Below, piece by piece: positions 55,235-64,000 of a stretch of DNA of 64,000 nt (position 1 is the stretch's first letter; every line of letters starts with the position of its first letter). Under the pieces are notes generated by a model. It was not told the DNA's origin. It saw only the letters and a program-made list of their open reading frames with translations, and made no database searches. The DNA comes from Prochlorococcus marinus subsp. marinus str. CCMP1375 (GTDB lineage Bacteria > Cyanobacteriota > Cyanobacteriia > PCC-6307 > Cyanobiaceae): contig NC_005042.1 in the NCBI RefSeq assembly GCF_000007925.1, positions 372,001-436,000 on the forward strand, in the 5' to 3' direction. Made by a program: the position numbers and the translations under genes.

Positions 55235-56228
55235 TTCAACTTCTCAAATCATTTCCACTTCTCCAAGTCGTGACGATGTTGTTCCTTCTAGAAAGAAAGT
55301 TACTCTCCCGCCTTGGTTAGAGGTGGCCAAGCCTCGCCTCATCCCTCTGCTTTTAGCTACAACACTTGGTGGGATGGCTTTGAGCGAGGGTTGGCCTTTA
55401 CCTTCCCCAAGACTTGCTTGCACTCTTGGTGGAGGAGCTCTCGCTGCTGCTGCTGCTGGAGCTCTTAATTGTCTTTGGGAGCAGGACTTAGATGGCCGAA
55501 TGAAACGAACAAGCTCTAGGGCATTACCTGCTGGCAAGTTATCTCCTTCAGCTGTTTTTACAGGCGCTATTTCTTGTACTTTGGCCGCAGCAGCTCTATT
55601 GGTAAGTGGTGTTAATTGCTTGGCTGCAGGTTTATCTTTGCTTGGTTTATGTAGTTACGTTCTTCTTTATACAGCATTTTTGAAGCCGCGCACTTCTCAA
55701 AATATTGTTATAGGAGGAGTGGCAGGTGCAATTCCTCCTTTGGTTGGAGCTGCAGCCGCAACAGGTCATATAGGTCTTAGTGGATGGTGGCTATTTGCAT
55801 TGGTAATGGTATGGACTCCTGCGCATTTTTGGGCTTTGGCAATTCTTCTCAAAGATGACTATCGATCCGTAGGGATACCAATGTTACCTGTAGTGAAAGG
55901 ATCTGTATTTACTGCGAAAGCAATAGCTCAGTATGGTTGGGCAACAGTACTATTGAGTTGTTTTGGTGTATTTGCCTTGCCAGAAGGCGGTGCTTTGTAT
56001 GGGATTTTGCTAGTACCTTTCAATGTACGACTTTTACAGATGGTTCGTAGATTAGCTGCTGATCCAGAAGATTTGCAAAGGGCTAAAGGACTTTTTCGAT
56101 GGTCTATTCTTTATATGTTTGGGATTTGCCTTCTACTAGTTGTTAGCAGATCTACTTTGGCCGATCAATTTCATAATCAGGCTATTTATCTTTTTACTAA
56201 TATGGGCAGTGTCTTTTCTATTGCCTAA
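55227..56228 (+). CDS. ctaB: Protoheme IX farnesyltransferase (heme O synthase)
   Basis: UbiA-family prenyltransferase adding the farnesyl group to heme B, giving heme O. 333 residues with eight or nine TM helices and the Asp-rich motif [20 protein letters not shown], second Asp motif [14 protein letters not shown]. The frame opens at a GTG (55194), but ATG at 55227 with GGAGG about 7 bases upstream is the likely start, overlapping the ctaA stop. It is followed after 92 bases by the ABC exporter genes. Confidence 0.94.
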   Translation: MVSSTSQIISTSPSRDDVVPSRKKVTLPPWLEVAKPRLIPLLLATTLGGMALSEGWPLPSPRLACTLGGGALAAAAAGALNCLWEQDLDGRMKRTSSRALPAGKLSPSAVFTGAISCTLAAAALLVSGVNCLAAGLSLLGLCSYVLLYTAFLKPRTSQNIVIGGVAGAIPPLVGAAAATGHIGLSGWWLFALVMVWTPAHFWALAILLKDDYRSVGIPMLPVVKGSVFTAKAIAQYGWATVLLSCFGVFALPEGGALYGILLVPFNVRLLQMVRRLAADPEDLQRAKGLFRWSILYMFGICLLLVVSRSTLADQFHNQAIYLFTNMGSVFSIA

Positions 56229-56320
56229 AAAGAATATGATTAATAGCTTTCAAAATACACTTAATTTGAATTTACTATCTAGATTATAAGAAAGTAATTA
56301 ATTAGCTGATTTCTTCTTTA

Positions 56321-57334
56321 ATGTCATTTGTAGAGTTAAAAGATATAGAGAAGTCCTATGGCCCTGTAAAAGCTTTAAGGAAGTTTACTCTTTCAATTCC
56401 TAAAGGGTCTCTTTTTGGTCTTCTTGGGCCAAATGGATCTGGGAAAAGCACTACCCTTAGGATTCTTTGTACGTTGTTGGAACCTGATTCTGGAGAGGTC
56501 ATTGTCGGAGGAGAAAATGCTTTGAAAAACCCAAGAGGTGTTAGAAAAAAGATTGGTTATGTTGCTCAAGAAGTTGCAATAGATAAAATATTATCCGGCA
56601 GGGAACTACTTCAACTGCACGGAGATCTTTATCATTTACCTAGAACTTTTCGAAACAGCAAAATACAGGAGCTAATTGCTCGACTTGATATGAGTGAATG
56701 GATAGACCGTAGAACTGGCTCTTATTCAGGGGGCATGAGAAGACGCCTTGACCTTGCTTCAGGTTTAATGCATGAACCGGAGTTATTGGTTTTGGATGAA
56801 CCTACTGTTGGCTTGGATATCGAGAGCCGAGCCGCTATTTGGTCTTTATTAAGAGAACTATGTGCAGATGGCACAACTATTCTTTTGAGCAGTCATTATC
56901 TTGAAGAGGTTGATGCACTTTCTGATCAAATGGCAATCATTGATTCAGGCAAAGTTATTGCAAGTGGATCACCTGATGAACTAAAAAGTAAACTAGGTAA
57001 TAAAAGAGTAAGTTTAAAAGTAAGAGAATTTAGTAATGAAGAAGAGGCTGAAAAAGTCAAGTCTATTATTGAAAATATTAAAGGATTGCATGACATTATT
57101 TTAAATCGTTCCCAAGGGTTTTCTTTAAACTTTTTTGCTGATGATTCAGAGCCTCTGAATATTTTACGTACTCAATTAACTAACGCAGGATATGATATTT
57201 TTGCGCTTGCCGAAAGTCGCCCAAGTCTAGATGATGTCTATCTTCAGGCAACTGGCCAAACACTTATGGATGTGGAACTTGAGATTGCAAGCAAGAGAGA
57301 TTTGAAGAAAGAGGCTAAACAGGCAATGAGATAA
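56321..57334 (+). CDS. ABC-2 exporter ATPase (DrrA/CcmA type)
   Basis: ABC ATPase of the drug/lipid export class, 337 residues. Walker A LLGPNGSGKSTTLRIL, signature SYSGGMRRRLDLASGL, Walker B LLVLDEPTVGLDIESR, and H-loop LLSSHYLEEVDAL. The C-terminal DrrA-type extension runs from about residue 230. Paired with the permease gene 17-53 bases downstream, and placed behind ctaAB, a neighbourhood I recall from other cyanobacteria. Substrate unknown. ATG at 56321. Confidence 0.92.
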   Translation: MSFVELKDIEKSYGPVKALRKFTLSIPKGSLFGLLGPNGSGKSTTLRILCTLLEPDSGEVIVGGENALKNPRGVRKKIGYVAQEVAIDKILSGRELLQLHGDLYHLPRTFRNSKIQELIARLDMSEWIDRRTGSYSGGMRRRLDLASGLMHEPELLVLDEPTVGLDIESRAAIWSLLRELCADGTTILLSSHYLEEVDALSDQMAIIDSGKVIASGSPDELKSKLGNKRVSLKVREFSNEEEAEKVKSIIENIKGLHDIILNRSQGFSLNFFADDSEPLNILRTQLTNAGYDIFALAESRPSLDDVYLQATGQTLMDVELEIASKRDLKKEAKQAMR

Positions 57335-57387
57335 AAATTTGCTTTTACTTATTGCACTTCCTTAAAAAATCTCGGTATTTTAAACTT

Positions 57388-58245
57388 ATGGACATGACTA
57401 TCTCTTCATCAATCTCAGCTAAAACAAATCAAGATTTTAAATTTCTGCAATTTAGCCAAGAAGTTCTAGCTCTTACCAAGAGGCTTTTTCTACAGTTAAT
57501 ACGTAGACCTTCGACATTAATTGCTGGAATACTTCAGCCTTTGATATGGCTTATTTTATTTGGAGCTTTGTTTTCAAATGCTCCCGCAAATTTTTTGCCA
57601 GGAGGAATGGATTATGGAAGCTTTCTTGGTGCAGGAATAATTGTATTTACAGCATTTAGTGGTGCTCTTAATGCTGGGTTGCCAGTGATGTTTGACCGTG
57701 AGTTTGGTTTCTTAAATCGTTTATTAGTTGCTCCATTAGAGAGCCGAAGTTCTATTTTGATCTCTTCAGTGATTTATATAACCACTATTAGTATATTGCA
57801 GAGTTTTGCGATTATGACAGCAGCATTTTTTCTTGGATATGGATGGCCAGCTAATGGAGGTATTTTTCTCGTTTTGATAACTCTTTTAATATTAGTTTTT
57901 GGTGTAACAGCATTAAGTTTGGGTTTGGCATTTGTTTTGCCAGGACATATTGAATTACTAGCAGTGATATTTGTTACCAACCTTCCTTTGCTTTTTGCAA
58001 GTACTGCTTTAGTTCCAATTTCTTTCATGCCTGCATGGTTGGGCTGGCTAGCAGCACTTAATCCTCTTACCTTTGCTATAGAACCTATTCGAGCTGCATA
58101 TAGCAGTTCCTTTAATTTAGGTAGTGTTCTTATTCATGCTCCTTATGGAGACATATCAGGATATGGATGCTTATTCCTTTTAACGGTTCTAACAATAGGA
58201 TTGTTCTTTGCTATTAAACCACTCCTAAATCGCAAACTCATTTAA
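57388..58245 (+). CDS. ABC-2 exporter permease
   Basis: Membrane partner of the preceding ATPase. About 285 residues from ATG at 57388 (an in-frame TTG at 57352 would add 12). Six TM helices, beginning after the amphipathic FLQLIRRPSTLIAGILQPLI with WLILFGALFSNAP, and the ABC-2 signature region YPLSFLS-like element here NPLTFAIEPIRAAY near the C-terminus. It exports an unknown lipid, peptide or drug. The hypothetical polyproline gene follows after 17 bases. Confidence 0.9.
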   Translation: MDMTISSSISAKTNQDFKFLQFSQEVLALTKRLFLQLIRRPSTLIAGILQPLIWLILFGALFSNAPANFLPGGMDYGSFLGAGIIVFTAFSGALNAGLPVMFDREFGFLNRLLVAPLESRSSILISSVIYITTISILQSFAIMTAAFFLGYGWPANGGIFLVLITLLILVFGVTALSLGLAFVLPGHIELLAVIFVTNLPLLFASTALVPISFMPAWLGWLAALNPLTFAIEPIRAAYSSSFNLGSVLIHAPYGDISGYGCLFLLTVLTIGLFFAIKPLLNRKLI

Positions 58246-58262
58246 TTCCTTGATTACAAACA

Positions 58263-58769
58263 ATGCCAATAGAAATTTCCCCTCGTAGAAAAGATCAACT
58301 CCGATCACAAATTCAAGAAGCAGTCGAGCTTGATGCTAACGATCATCTTCATTGCTTAAAGGCTCAATGGGTACATCGTTATGGCATTGAAACTCTTCAA
58401 GAAATTGAATTAAAAGAAAAAATTCTTGAGGTTTCGACAAATAAGGATCTCGAAATTTTCCAGCCTTCTAAGAGCGACATGTTTGATGAGCAGAAAAGCA
58501 TAGAGGAAAATAAAACCCTTGCTAATACCCTAATTCAGGAAACTTCTTTGCAAGACAGTTCAAATTCTCAAAGCTGTCAACTTGATAATGTTGAACTTGA
58601 GACTACTGAATTAATTGATAAGGCTCAAAGTTGTAGCTCTGATGAAGATAATGATCAATTATTTACTCCTCTAAGTAGTCCTAACTCACCACCACCACCA
58701 CCACCATCTTTAAACCATTTGAGACGTTGGCTTCCGTTGATTGGTGATTCACTCCCTAAAGCTTCTTAG
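58263..58769 (+). CDS. Polyproline-tailed hypothetical protein
   Basis: A 168-residue soluble protein of unknown function. The N-terminus (PRRKDQLRSQIQEAVELDAN, HLHCLKAQWVHRYGIETLQE) looks like a helical adaptor domain. The middle is acidic and serine/glutamine-rich, likely disordered. A PPPPPP run at about residue 145, encoded by CCA repeats, precedes a short basic end LRRWLPLIGDSLP. It follows the exporter permease by 17 bases and may be cotranscribed. It converges with groEL. Confidence 0.7.
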   Translation: MPIEISPRRKDQLRSQIQEAVELDANDHLHCLKAQWVHRYGIETLQEIELKEKILEVSTNKDLEIFQPSKSDMFDEQKSIEENKTLANTLIQETSLQDSSNSQSCQLDNVELETTELIDKAQSCSSDEDNDQLFTPLSSPNSPPPPPPSLNHLRRWLPLIGDSLPKAS

Positions 58770-58832
58770 TTGATTCAAAAACACATTAGGTATATAGATT
58801 TTGTATGAGTGATTTTTTATATAGATAATCAA

Positions 58833-60557
<1,725 letters not shown>

Positions 60558-60653
60558 TTAACACTCTTACGCAAAGCTTGATGTTAATAAGTGGGGAAAT
60601 CCGAATCCTTTGAATTTTAGATTCAAATAGTGCTTAATGCCTCTTGGCAGATT

Positions 60654-60839
60654 ATGGTTCAAAGTATGAATGATTCAGGATCACTGTTTTTCATATTGAT
60701 GGCTGGCCTGGCAGGGACAATGACTTTGATTTATTTCCCTTTACGCCTTTTCTTAACAGCCACAGCTAGAAGTAGAAGGTTAAAGCTATTACAGCGTATT
60801 CGGAAGCTTCGCGATGAGCTTGGCCAACCGATTGAATAA
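60654..60839 (+). CDS. Small membrane protein with basic C-terminus
   Basis: About 61 residues from ATG at 60654; ATG at 60666 or GTG at 60630 are alternatives. One TM helix (LFFILMAGLAGTMTLIYFPL) is followed by a strongly basic stretch RSRRLKLLQRIRKLRDELG, so the tail is probably cytoplasmic. Function unknown. It is divergent from groEL by about 130 bases and starts a run of small plus-strand membrane-protein genes. Confidence 0.55.
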   Translation: MVQSMNDSGSLFFILMAGLAGTMTLIYFPLRLFLTATARSRRLKLLQRIRKLRDELGQPIE

Positions 60840-61113
60840 CTTGTGATGGAGCTAGTTTTTCTTTTTTCATAAGAGAAGGTTGTTTAACCAATTTTTTTTG
60901 AGTTGAGACTTCCTTGAGTAAAGGCCTTTAAATTTATTCACGCCTATTTGGTAGCTCTATTTTCCCTTTTGATTATTATTTCTTGGCATTCCGTGAGAAT
61001 AGATTCCTTTGTTAGTTAGAAGCTTTTAGCAGATGGAACTTGAAAAACTTGATTAAGGGCATTTTTGAGTAGAGTATGTTTGAAATTTTGCTCTTAAAAG
61101 GCATTATAGAAAT

Positions 61114-61227
61114 ATGGAAAATGATTTCGCAGCAACTCTTCAGAAATACTTTCTCTTTGTGCTCTTAGGCATTGCTTTGTTTGCAATCCTTGGGCTCTTT
61201 GTGTTTTTTCTTTTATCAACTTATTAA
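61114..61227 (+). CDS. 37-residue single-TM microprotein
   Basis: ATG at 61114, coding MENDFAATLQKYFLF then a leucine/isoleucine/phenylalanine-rich helix VLLGIALFAILGLFVFFLL and STY. A single membrane span with an acidic start and short tail. It resembles the small accessory subunits of photosynthetic or respiratory complexes in size and layout but I cannot match it to any named one. No strong ribosome-binding site. Confidence 0.5.
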   Translation: MENDFAATLQKYFLFVLLGIALFAILGLFVFFLLSTY

Positions 61228-61288
61228 ATAGTTGTGTATTTAATAGCAAGTCTTTGAAACTTTGTAGCTAAGGCGCCATTATGAATTT

Positions 61289-61489
61289 ATGAAAAGAGTT
61301 TTTGGCCGTTGGATAATCCCTAGCTGGGCAAGCATGTCATCTCAAGAAAAATTGCAGTGCAAAAGGTTTTGTTTGTTACCTTTATTTGCTTATGGGGTAC
61401 TCATATTTCTAAATAAATATGCGCTTACTCTTCTGATAATGCTACTTATATATTTTGCATATCAATACTTTGAAAAGAAGAAGAGATAA
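61289..61489 (+). CDS. Small two-TM membrane protein
   Basis: A 66-residue protein: MKRVFGRWIIPSWASMSSQ, a hydrophobic span RFCLLPLFAYGVLIFL, short loop NKYAL, a second span TLLIMLLIYFAYQYF and a KKR tail. Hairpin-like membrane topology with both ends likely cytoplasmic. ATG at 61289. Function unknown. It converges with a minus-strand small membrane ORF. Confidence 0.55.
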   Translation: MKRVFGRWIIPSWASMSSQEKLQCKRFCLLPLFAYGVLIFLNKYALTLLIMLLIYFAYQYFEKKKR

Positions 61490-61493
61490 ATAG

Positions 61494-61667
61494 TCAATCT
61501 TTTCTTGTGTGAATCCAACCAAAGTATTTTAACATTCGTTGATGGATATAGAACATCTGAGTTTTGTTTAAGATAAATGGTTCATTGCGTTTATTTTTAA
61601 AAACTTGCAAGGCTATATAAGACTGTATCCCTAGGAAAGCAATCAGTATTGTAGCAAGACCAATCAC
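61494..61667 (-). CDS. Possible small single-TM protein
   Basis: A 57-residue ORF if it starts at GTG 61667; the frame is open further upstream without an ATG. The start IGLATILIAFLGIQSYIALQ is a membrane helix and the tail is basic (VFKNKRNEPF, QRMLKYFGWIHTRKD). Composition looks coding-like, but start and expression are uncertain. Confidence 0.4.
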   Translation of the reverse strand: MIGLATILIAFLGIQSYIALQVFKNKRNEPFILNKTQMFYIHQRMLKYFGWIHTRKD

Positions 61668-61919
61668 CTCAAAAATGCTTTGATTTAAGTCTAATGATCT
61701 TAGATTTAAATTGCATGATAGCCTTTAAAAAAGTTCTTAAAGTCACTTTAATTGTAATATTTTACTGGTCTTGCTGATAAATTTACTTGAAGAATCCTCT
61801 AAAAAGTGTTTTTTATTTTTGATCTCTATTGACTTAATTCAAGTATCTCCAGAAAGGTATATAGAAATGGTTGAATTACAGTGCTAAAAGTTTCAATGCA
61901 TTGAATTAATTTATAAGAT

Positions 61920-62324
61920 TTAATTCTTAGCTTTGAAAATATTTAAAGGAAAGGGGCCAAAAGTATTCGCAATTTTCTGATCTTTATTGTATTGACAACT
62001 TAAGAGGACTCCTTCGCCTAAGCCATATTCAACTCTGATATGAACATCTCCTGTGTTTTGATTAGCTTTAAGGAAAACGGGCCCATCTTCTTGAGGCTTT
62101 GTTGCTACTTTCATTGGGGACCAACTAAAAAGACTTTCCATTTCTTTTAAAACAAAAATCGCATGCATGCATGAAGGAGCCATTATTCCAACAGTGAACC
62201 AATCAGCGTCATCCATATATGAACTAAGTTCTTTTAATAATCTTTTCTCTTGGTTTATATCTAGCATTGGAGCTGAGCGAATCTTTCTAAGATCATTAAG
62301 AGAATTAATTTCCGCATTAATCAT
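61920..62324 (-). CDS. DUF1824 family protein
   Basis: A 134-residue soluble protein resembling the cyanobacterial DUF1824 family: DADWFTVGIMAPSCMHAI, the central GPVFLKANQNTGDVHIRVEY, and GEGVLLSCQYNKD, ending ANTFGPFPLNIF. Function unknown. ATG at 62324. It lies between the small membrane genes and fabG, with no clear operon partner. Confidence 0.8.
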   Translation of the reverse strand: MINAEINSLNDLRKIRSAPMLDINQEKRLLKELSSYMDDADWFTVGIMAPSCMHAIFVLKEMESLFSWSPMKVATKPQEDGPVFLKANQNTGDVHIRVEYGLGEGVLLSCQYNKDQKIANTFGPFPLNIFKAKN

Positions 62325-62453
62325 TCCTTGCTATAGCATGTATCATTTGTCTTCATAACGTTCCAAAAGGCAGCTGTCTAGAGAGCTGCTTCTCTTGCAA
62401 GTGTTTTATACAATTATCATTGGAAAATACTTAATTATTTTGTTTGGAAATTC

Positions 62454-63206
62454 TTAGCTCATAACCATTCCACCATCAACTTGAAGAACTTGCCCTGTTA
62501 TATAAGAAGAGGCTGGATCTGCAGCTAGAAAACGAACTGTCCCAGCAACATGCTCAGTACTCCCAAAATGCCCTAATGGGATCGCTGAAAGTATTGGTTC
62601 TGCATCTAACTCTTTTGTCATATCTGTTTCTATAAAGCCAGGTGCAACAGCATTTACTGTGATACCTCTACTAGCAAATTCTTTTGCAGCACTCTTTGTG
62701 AAGCCAATTACCCCTGCTTTTGCAGAAGCGTAATTTGCTTGTCCTGCATTACCCATTAATCCTACAACTGAAGTGATATTGATGATGCGCCCTTTTCTTT
62801 GTTTAAGCATTGATCTTGAAACTGCTTTAGTGCACAGGAAAACACCAGTGAGGTTTAGATTTAATACTGATTGCCAATCTTCAGTTTTCATCCTCATTAA
62901 TAGACCATCTTTGGTTATACCCGCGTTGTTTATCAAAATATCTATATGATCACTTTTTTCTAATACAGTATCTACCAATTCATTTACAGAACTCTCGTCT
63001 GCCACATTTGCTTGCAATGCATATGCTTTCCCTCCAGTGCTTTTGATTAAGGAGACTACTTCTTCTGCTTTGGTTGCTGAATTTGCATAGTTCACTACAA
63101 CTTCTGCGCCTGCCTGAGCAAGGTTCAAGGCAATAGCTTTCCCTATTCCTCTGCTTGCCCCTGTGACAATTGCAGTTTGGCCAATAAGAAGTGATGAAGA
63201 AGTCAT
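62454..63206 (-). CDS. fabG: 3-oxoacyl-[ACP] reductase FabG
   Basis: NADPH-dependent short-chain dehydrogenase reducing 3-ketoacyl-ACP in fatty acid elongation. Motifs are VTGASRGIGKAIALNLA, ILINNAGITKDG, the catalytic Ser in ITSVVGLMGNAGQ, and YASAKAG with Tyr and Lys. It ends VDGGMVMS. 250 residues from ATG at 63206; a TTG at 63230 would add eight residues. Divergent from ispD across about 115 bases. Typical length. Confidence 0.95.
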   Translation of the reverse strand: MTSSSLLIGQTAIVTGASRGIGKAIALNLAQAGAEVVVNYANSATKAEEVVSLIKSTGGKAYALQANVADESSVNELVDTVLEKSDHIDILINNAGITKDGLLMRMKTEDWQSVLNLNLTGVFLCTKAVSRSMLKQRKGRIINITSVVGLMGNAGQANYASAKAGVIGFTKSAAKEFASRGITVNAVAPGFIETDMTKELDAEPILSAIPLGHFGSTEHVAGTVRFLAADPASSYITGQVLQVDGGMVMS

Positions 63207-63285
63207 ACGATTTTTGTTTCCTTGATCCAATAGATCAACGTAGTTTGTACTAAGCCTAATAAATTAGATCAGTGTTGATTAAGTT

Positions 63286-63316
63286 GAAAGGAGTTAAGAC
63301 CTTTCTTAAAAGGAGA
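63286..63316 (+). promoter_or_regulatory. Possible alternative hairpins over the ispD ribosome-binding site
   Basis: GAAAGG (63286-63291) can pair with CCTTTC (63300-63305), or CCTTT (63300-63304) can instead pair with AAAGG of the ribosome-binding site just downstream. The two are mutually exclusive, like a simple translation switch. It may be chance in a purine-rich leader. Confidence 0.2.
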
Positions 63317-63321
63317 AAGTT

Positions 63322-64000
63322 TTGCATTTATTAATTGCTGCTGCCGGTAGTGGTAAACGCATGGGAGCTAATTGCAACAAGTTATTGCTAAAAGTTGCTG
63401 GTAGATCAGTTTTAGCATGGACCTTGGATGCGGTTAAGAGATCGAATTCTATAAGTTGGATAGGAATTGTTGGCCAGCCTTCTGATAAAGAAGCAATAGT
63501 TTCTATTTTTGATGAATGTGCTCTTCAAGCTAAATGGATTAACGGAGGTGATTCGCGCCAAGAGTCTGTGCAATTAGGTTTAGAGGGTTTGCCTCTTGAT
63601 GCAAAACATGTTCTTATTCATGATGGTGCGAGATGTTTGGTAGAACCAGAATTGTTTGACAAGTGTAGTGAGATGCTCAGGCAAGGGGTTTCTGTGATTG
63701 CAGCAACTCCTGTAATTGACACGATAAAAAAAGTTTCTTTGGATGGCTTTATCAACAAAACCTTCAATAGAGCTGAATTGTGGGCAGCTCAAACACCTCA
63801 GGGCTTCAATGTTGAACAATTAAGACAAGGACACAAAAAGGCGCTTGTTAACAATTGGACTGTTACTGATGATGCATCACTTTTCGAAAAACTAGGTTGG
63901 CCTGTGAAGATTTTGGAATCTTCTCCATCTAACATTAAAGTTACTACTCCATTTGATTTGCTTATTGCTGACGCATTGCTTTCTAGCAGGGGTGCAGACT
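63322..64000 (+). CDS. ispD: 2-C-methyl-D-erythritol 4-phosphate cytidylyltransferase, 3' end outside the window
   Basis: Makes CDP-methylerythritol in the MEP isoprenoid pathway. The N-terminal [20 protein letters not shown] holds the CTP-binding loop with the lysine, and further landmarks are [25 protein letters not shown] and [13 protein letters not shown], plus [11 protein letters not shown]. About 226 residues are visible, nearly the whole family length, with no stop before the window ends. TTG at 63322 with AAGGAGA before it is the best start. Upstream, alternative pairings of GAAAGG, CCTTTC and the AAAGG of the ribosome-binding site are possible. Confidence 0.94.
   Translation, partial: MHLLIAAAGSGKRMGANCNKLLLKVAGRSVLAWTLDAVKRSNSISWIGIVGQPSDKEAIVSIFDECALQAKWINGGDSRQESVQLGLEGLPLDAKHVLIHDGARCLVEPELFDKCSEMLRQGVSVIAATPVIDTIKKVSLDGFINKTFNRAELWAAQTPQGFNVEQLRQGHKKALVNNWTVTDDASLFEKLGWPVKILESSPSNIKVTTPFDLLIADALLSSRGAD

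Overview
The window is a piece of a low-GC (roughly 38 percent by eye), densely coded genome. It is almost certainly from Prochlorococcus, probably a low-light clade; that assignment rests on gene content and order, not on a search. Markers are chlorophyll synthase (chlG), NdhB, the phytyl-naphthoquinone methyltransferase, PipX, SepF, cyAbrB, an aa3 oxidase cluster (ctaCDE with ctaAB), several cyanobacterial DUF families, TTG/GTG starts in many genes, and very short intergenic gaps with 1-4 base overlaps. I saw no tRNA, rRNA, CRISPR array, prophage or insertion sequence.

Layout. 0-7.4 kb: cobI (cut by the left edge), DUF1823, der, ecfT, pipX-pipY, sepF, proC, and a glycosyltransferase on the other strand. 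7.5-12.3 kb: recO-deoC-hpf on the minus strand, head to head with lipB and an acyl-ACP/CoA synthetase. 12.3-19.1 kb: YlqD-like gene, pdhC, queA, converging on cysK and two overlapping trans-sulfuration genes. 19.3-21.3 kb: a lineage-specific patch with a membrane protein carrying SAP-like repeats, two coupled microproteins with CX3C motifs, and a small acidic-tailed protein. 21.5-25.5 kb: rpsD, yidD, a thioredoxin-fold gene, murE and a cysteine-lyase-like PLP enzyme. 25.5-27 kb: small genes, including a 55-residue DUF4278 protein behind a leader that folds like the Downstream-peptide (glutamine) riboswitch. 27-42 kb: mqo, lepA, a prepilin-like microprotein, a peptide ABC permease, trmH, rsmB, a class A PBP, chlG, hisF, menG, a DciA-like protein, birA, an ABC ATPase and ndhB. 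42-50 kb: topA, two envelope genes, a CobT-like gene, a Tat-exported binding protein, an aldo/keto reductase with ferredoxin domain, and ribE. 50-58 kb: cyAbrB, ctaCDE, ctaAB and a two-gene ABC exporter. 58-64 kb: groEL (groEL2 type), a run of small membrane proteins, DUF1824, fabG and ispD (cut by the right edge).

Themes. Nitrogen and carbon signalling recurs: PipX and PipY, cyAbrB, and the candidate glutamine-sensing leader controlling a DUF4278 microprotein. DUF4278 small proteins include, as I recall, the PII-interacting regulator PirA/CfrA, so this leader and gene are the most interesting unit here. Other points worth a second look are a DeoC homologue that lacks the Schiff-base lysine, a twin-CX3C microprotein coupled to a second CX3C microprotein, a long fungal-like cystathionine gamma-synthase, and a prepilin-like 55-residue protein. 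None of the gaps between genes exceeds about 300 bases once the small genes listed here are included.
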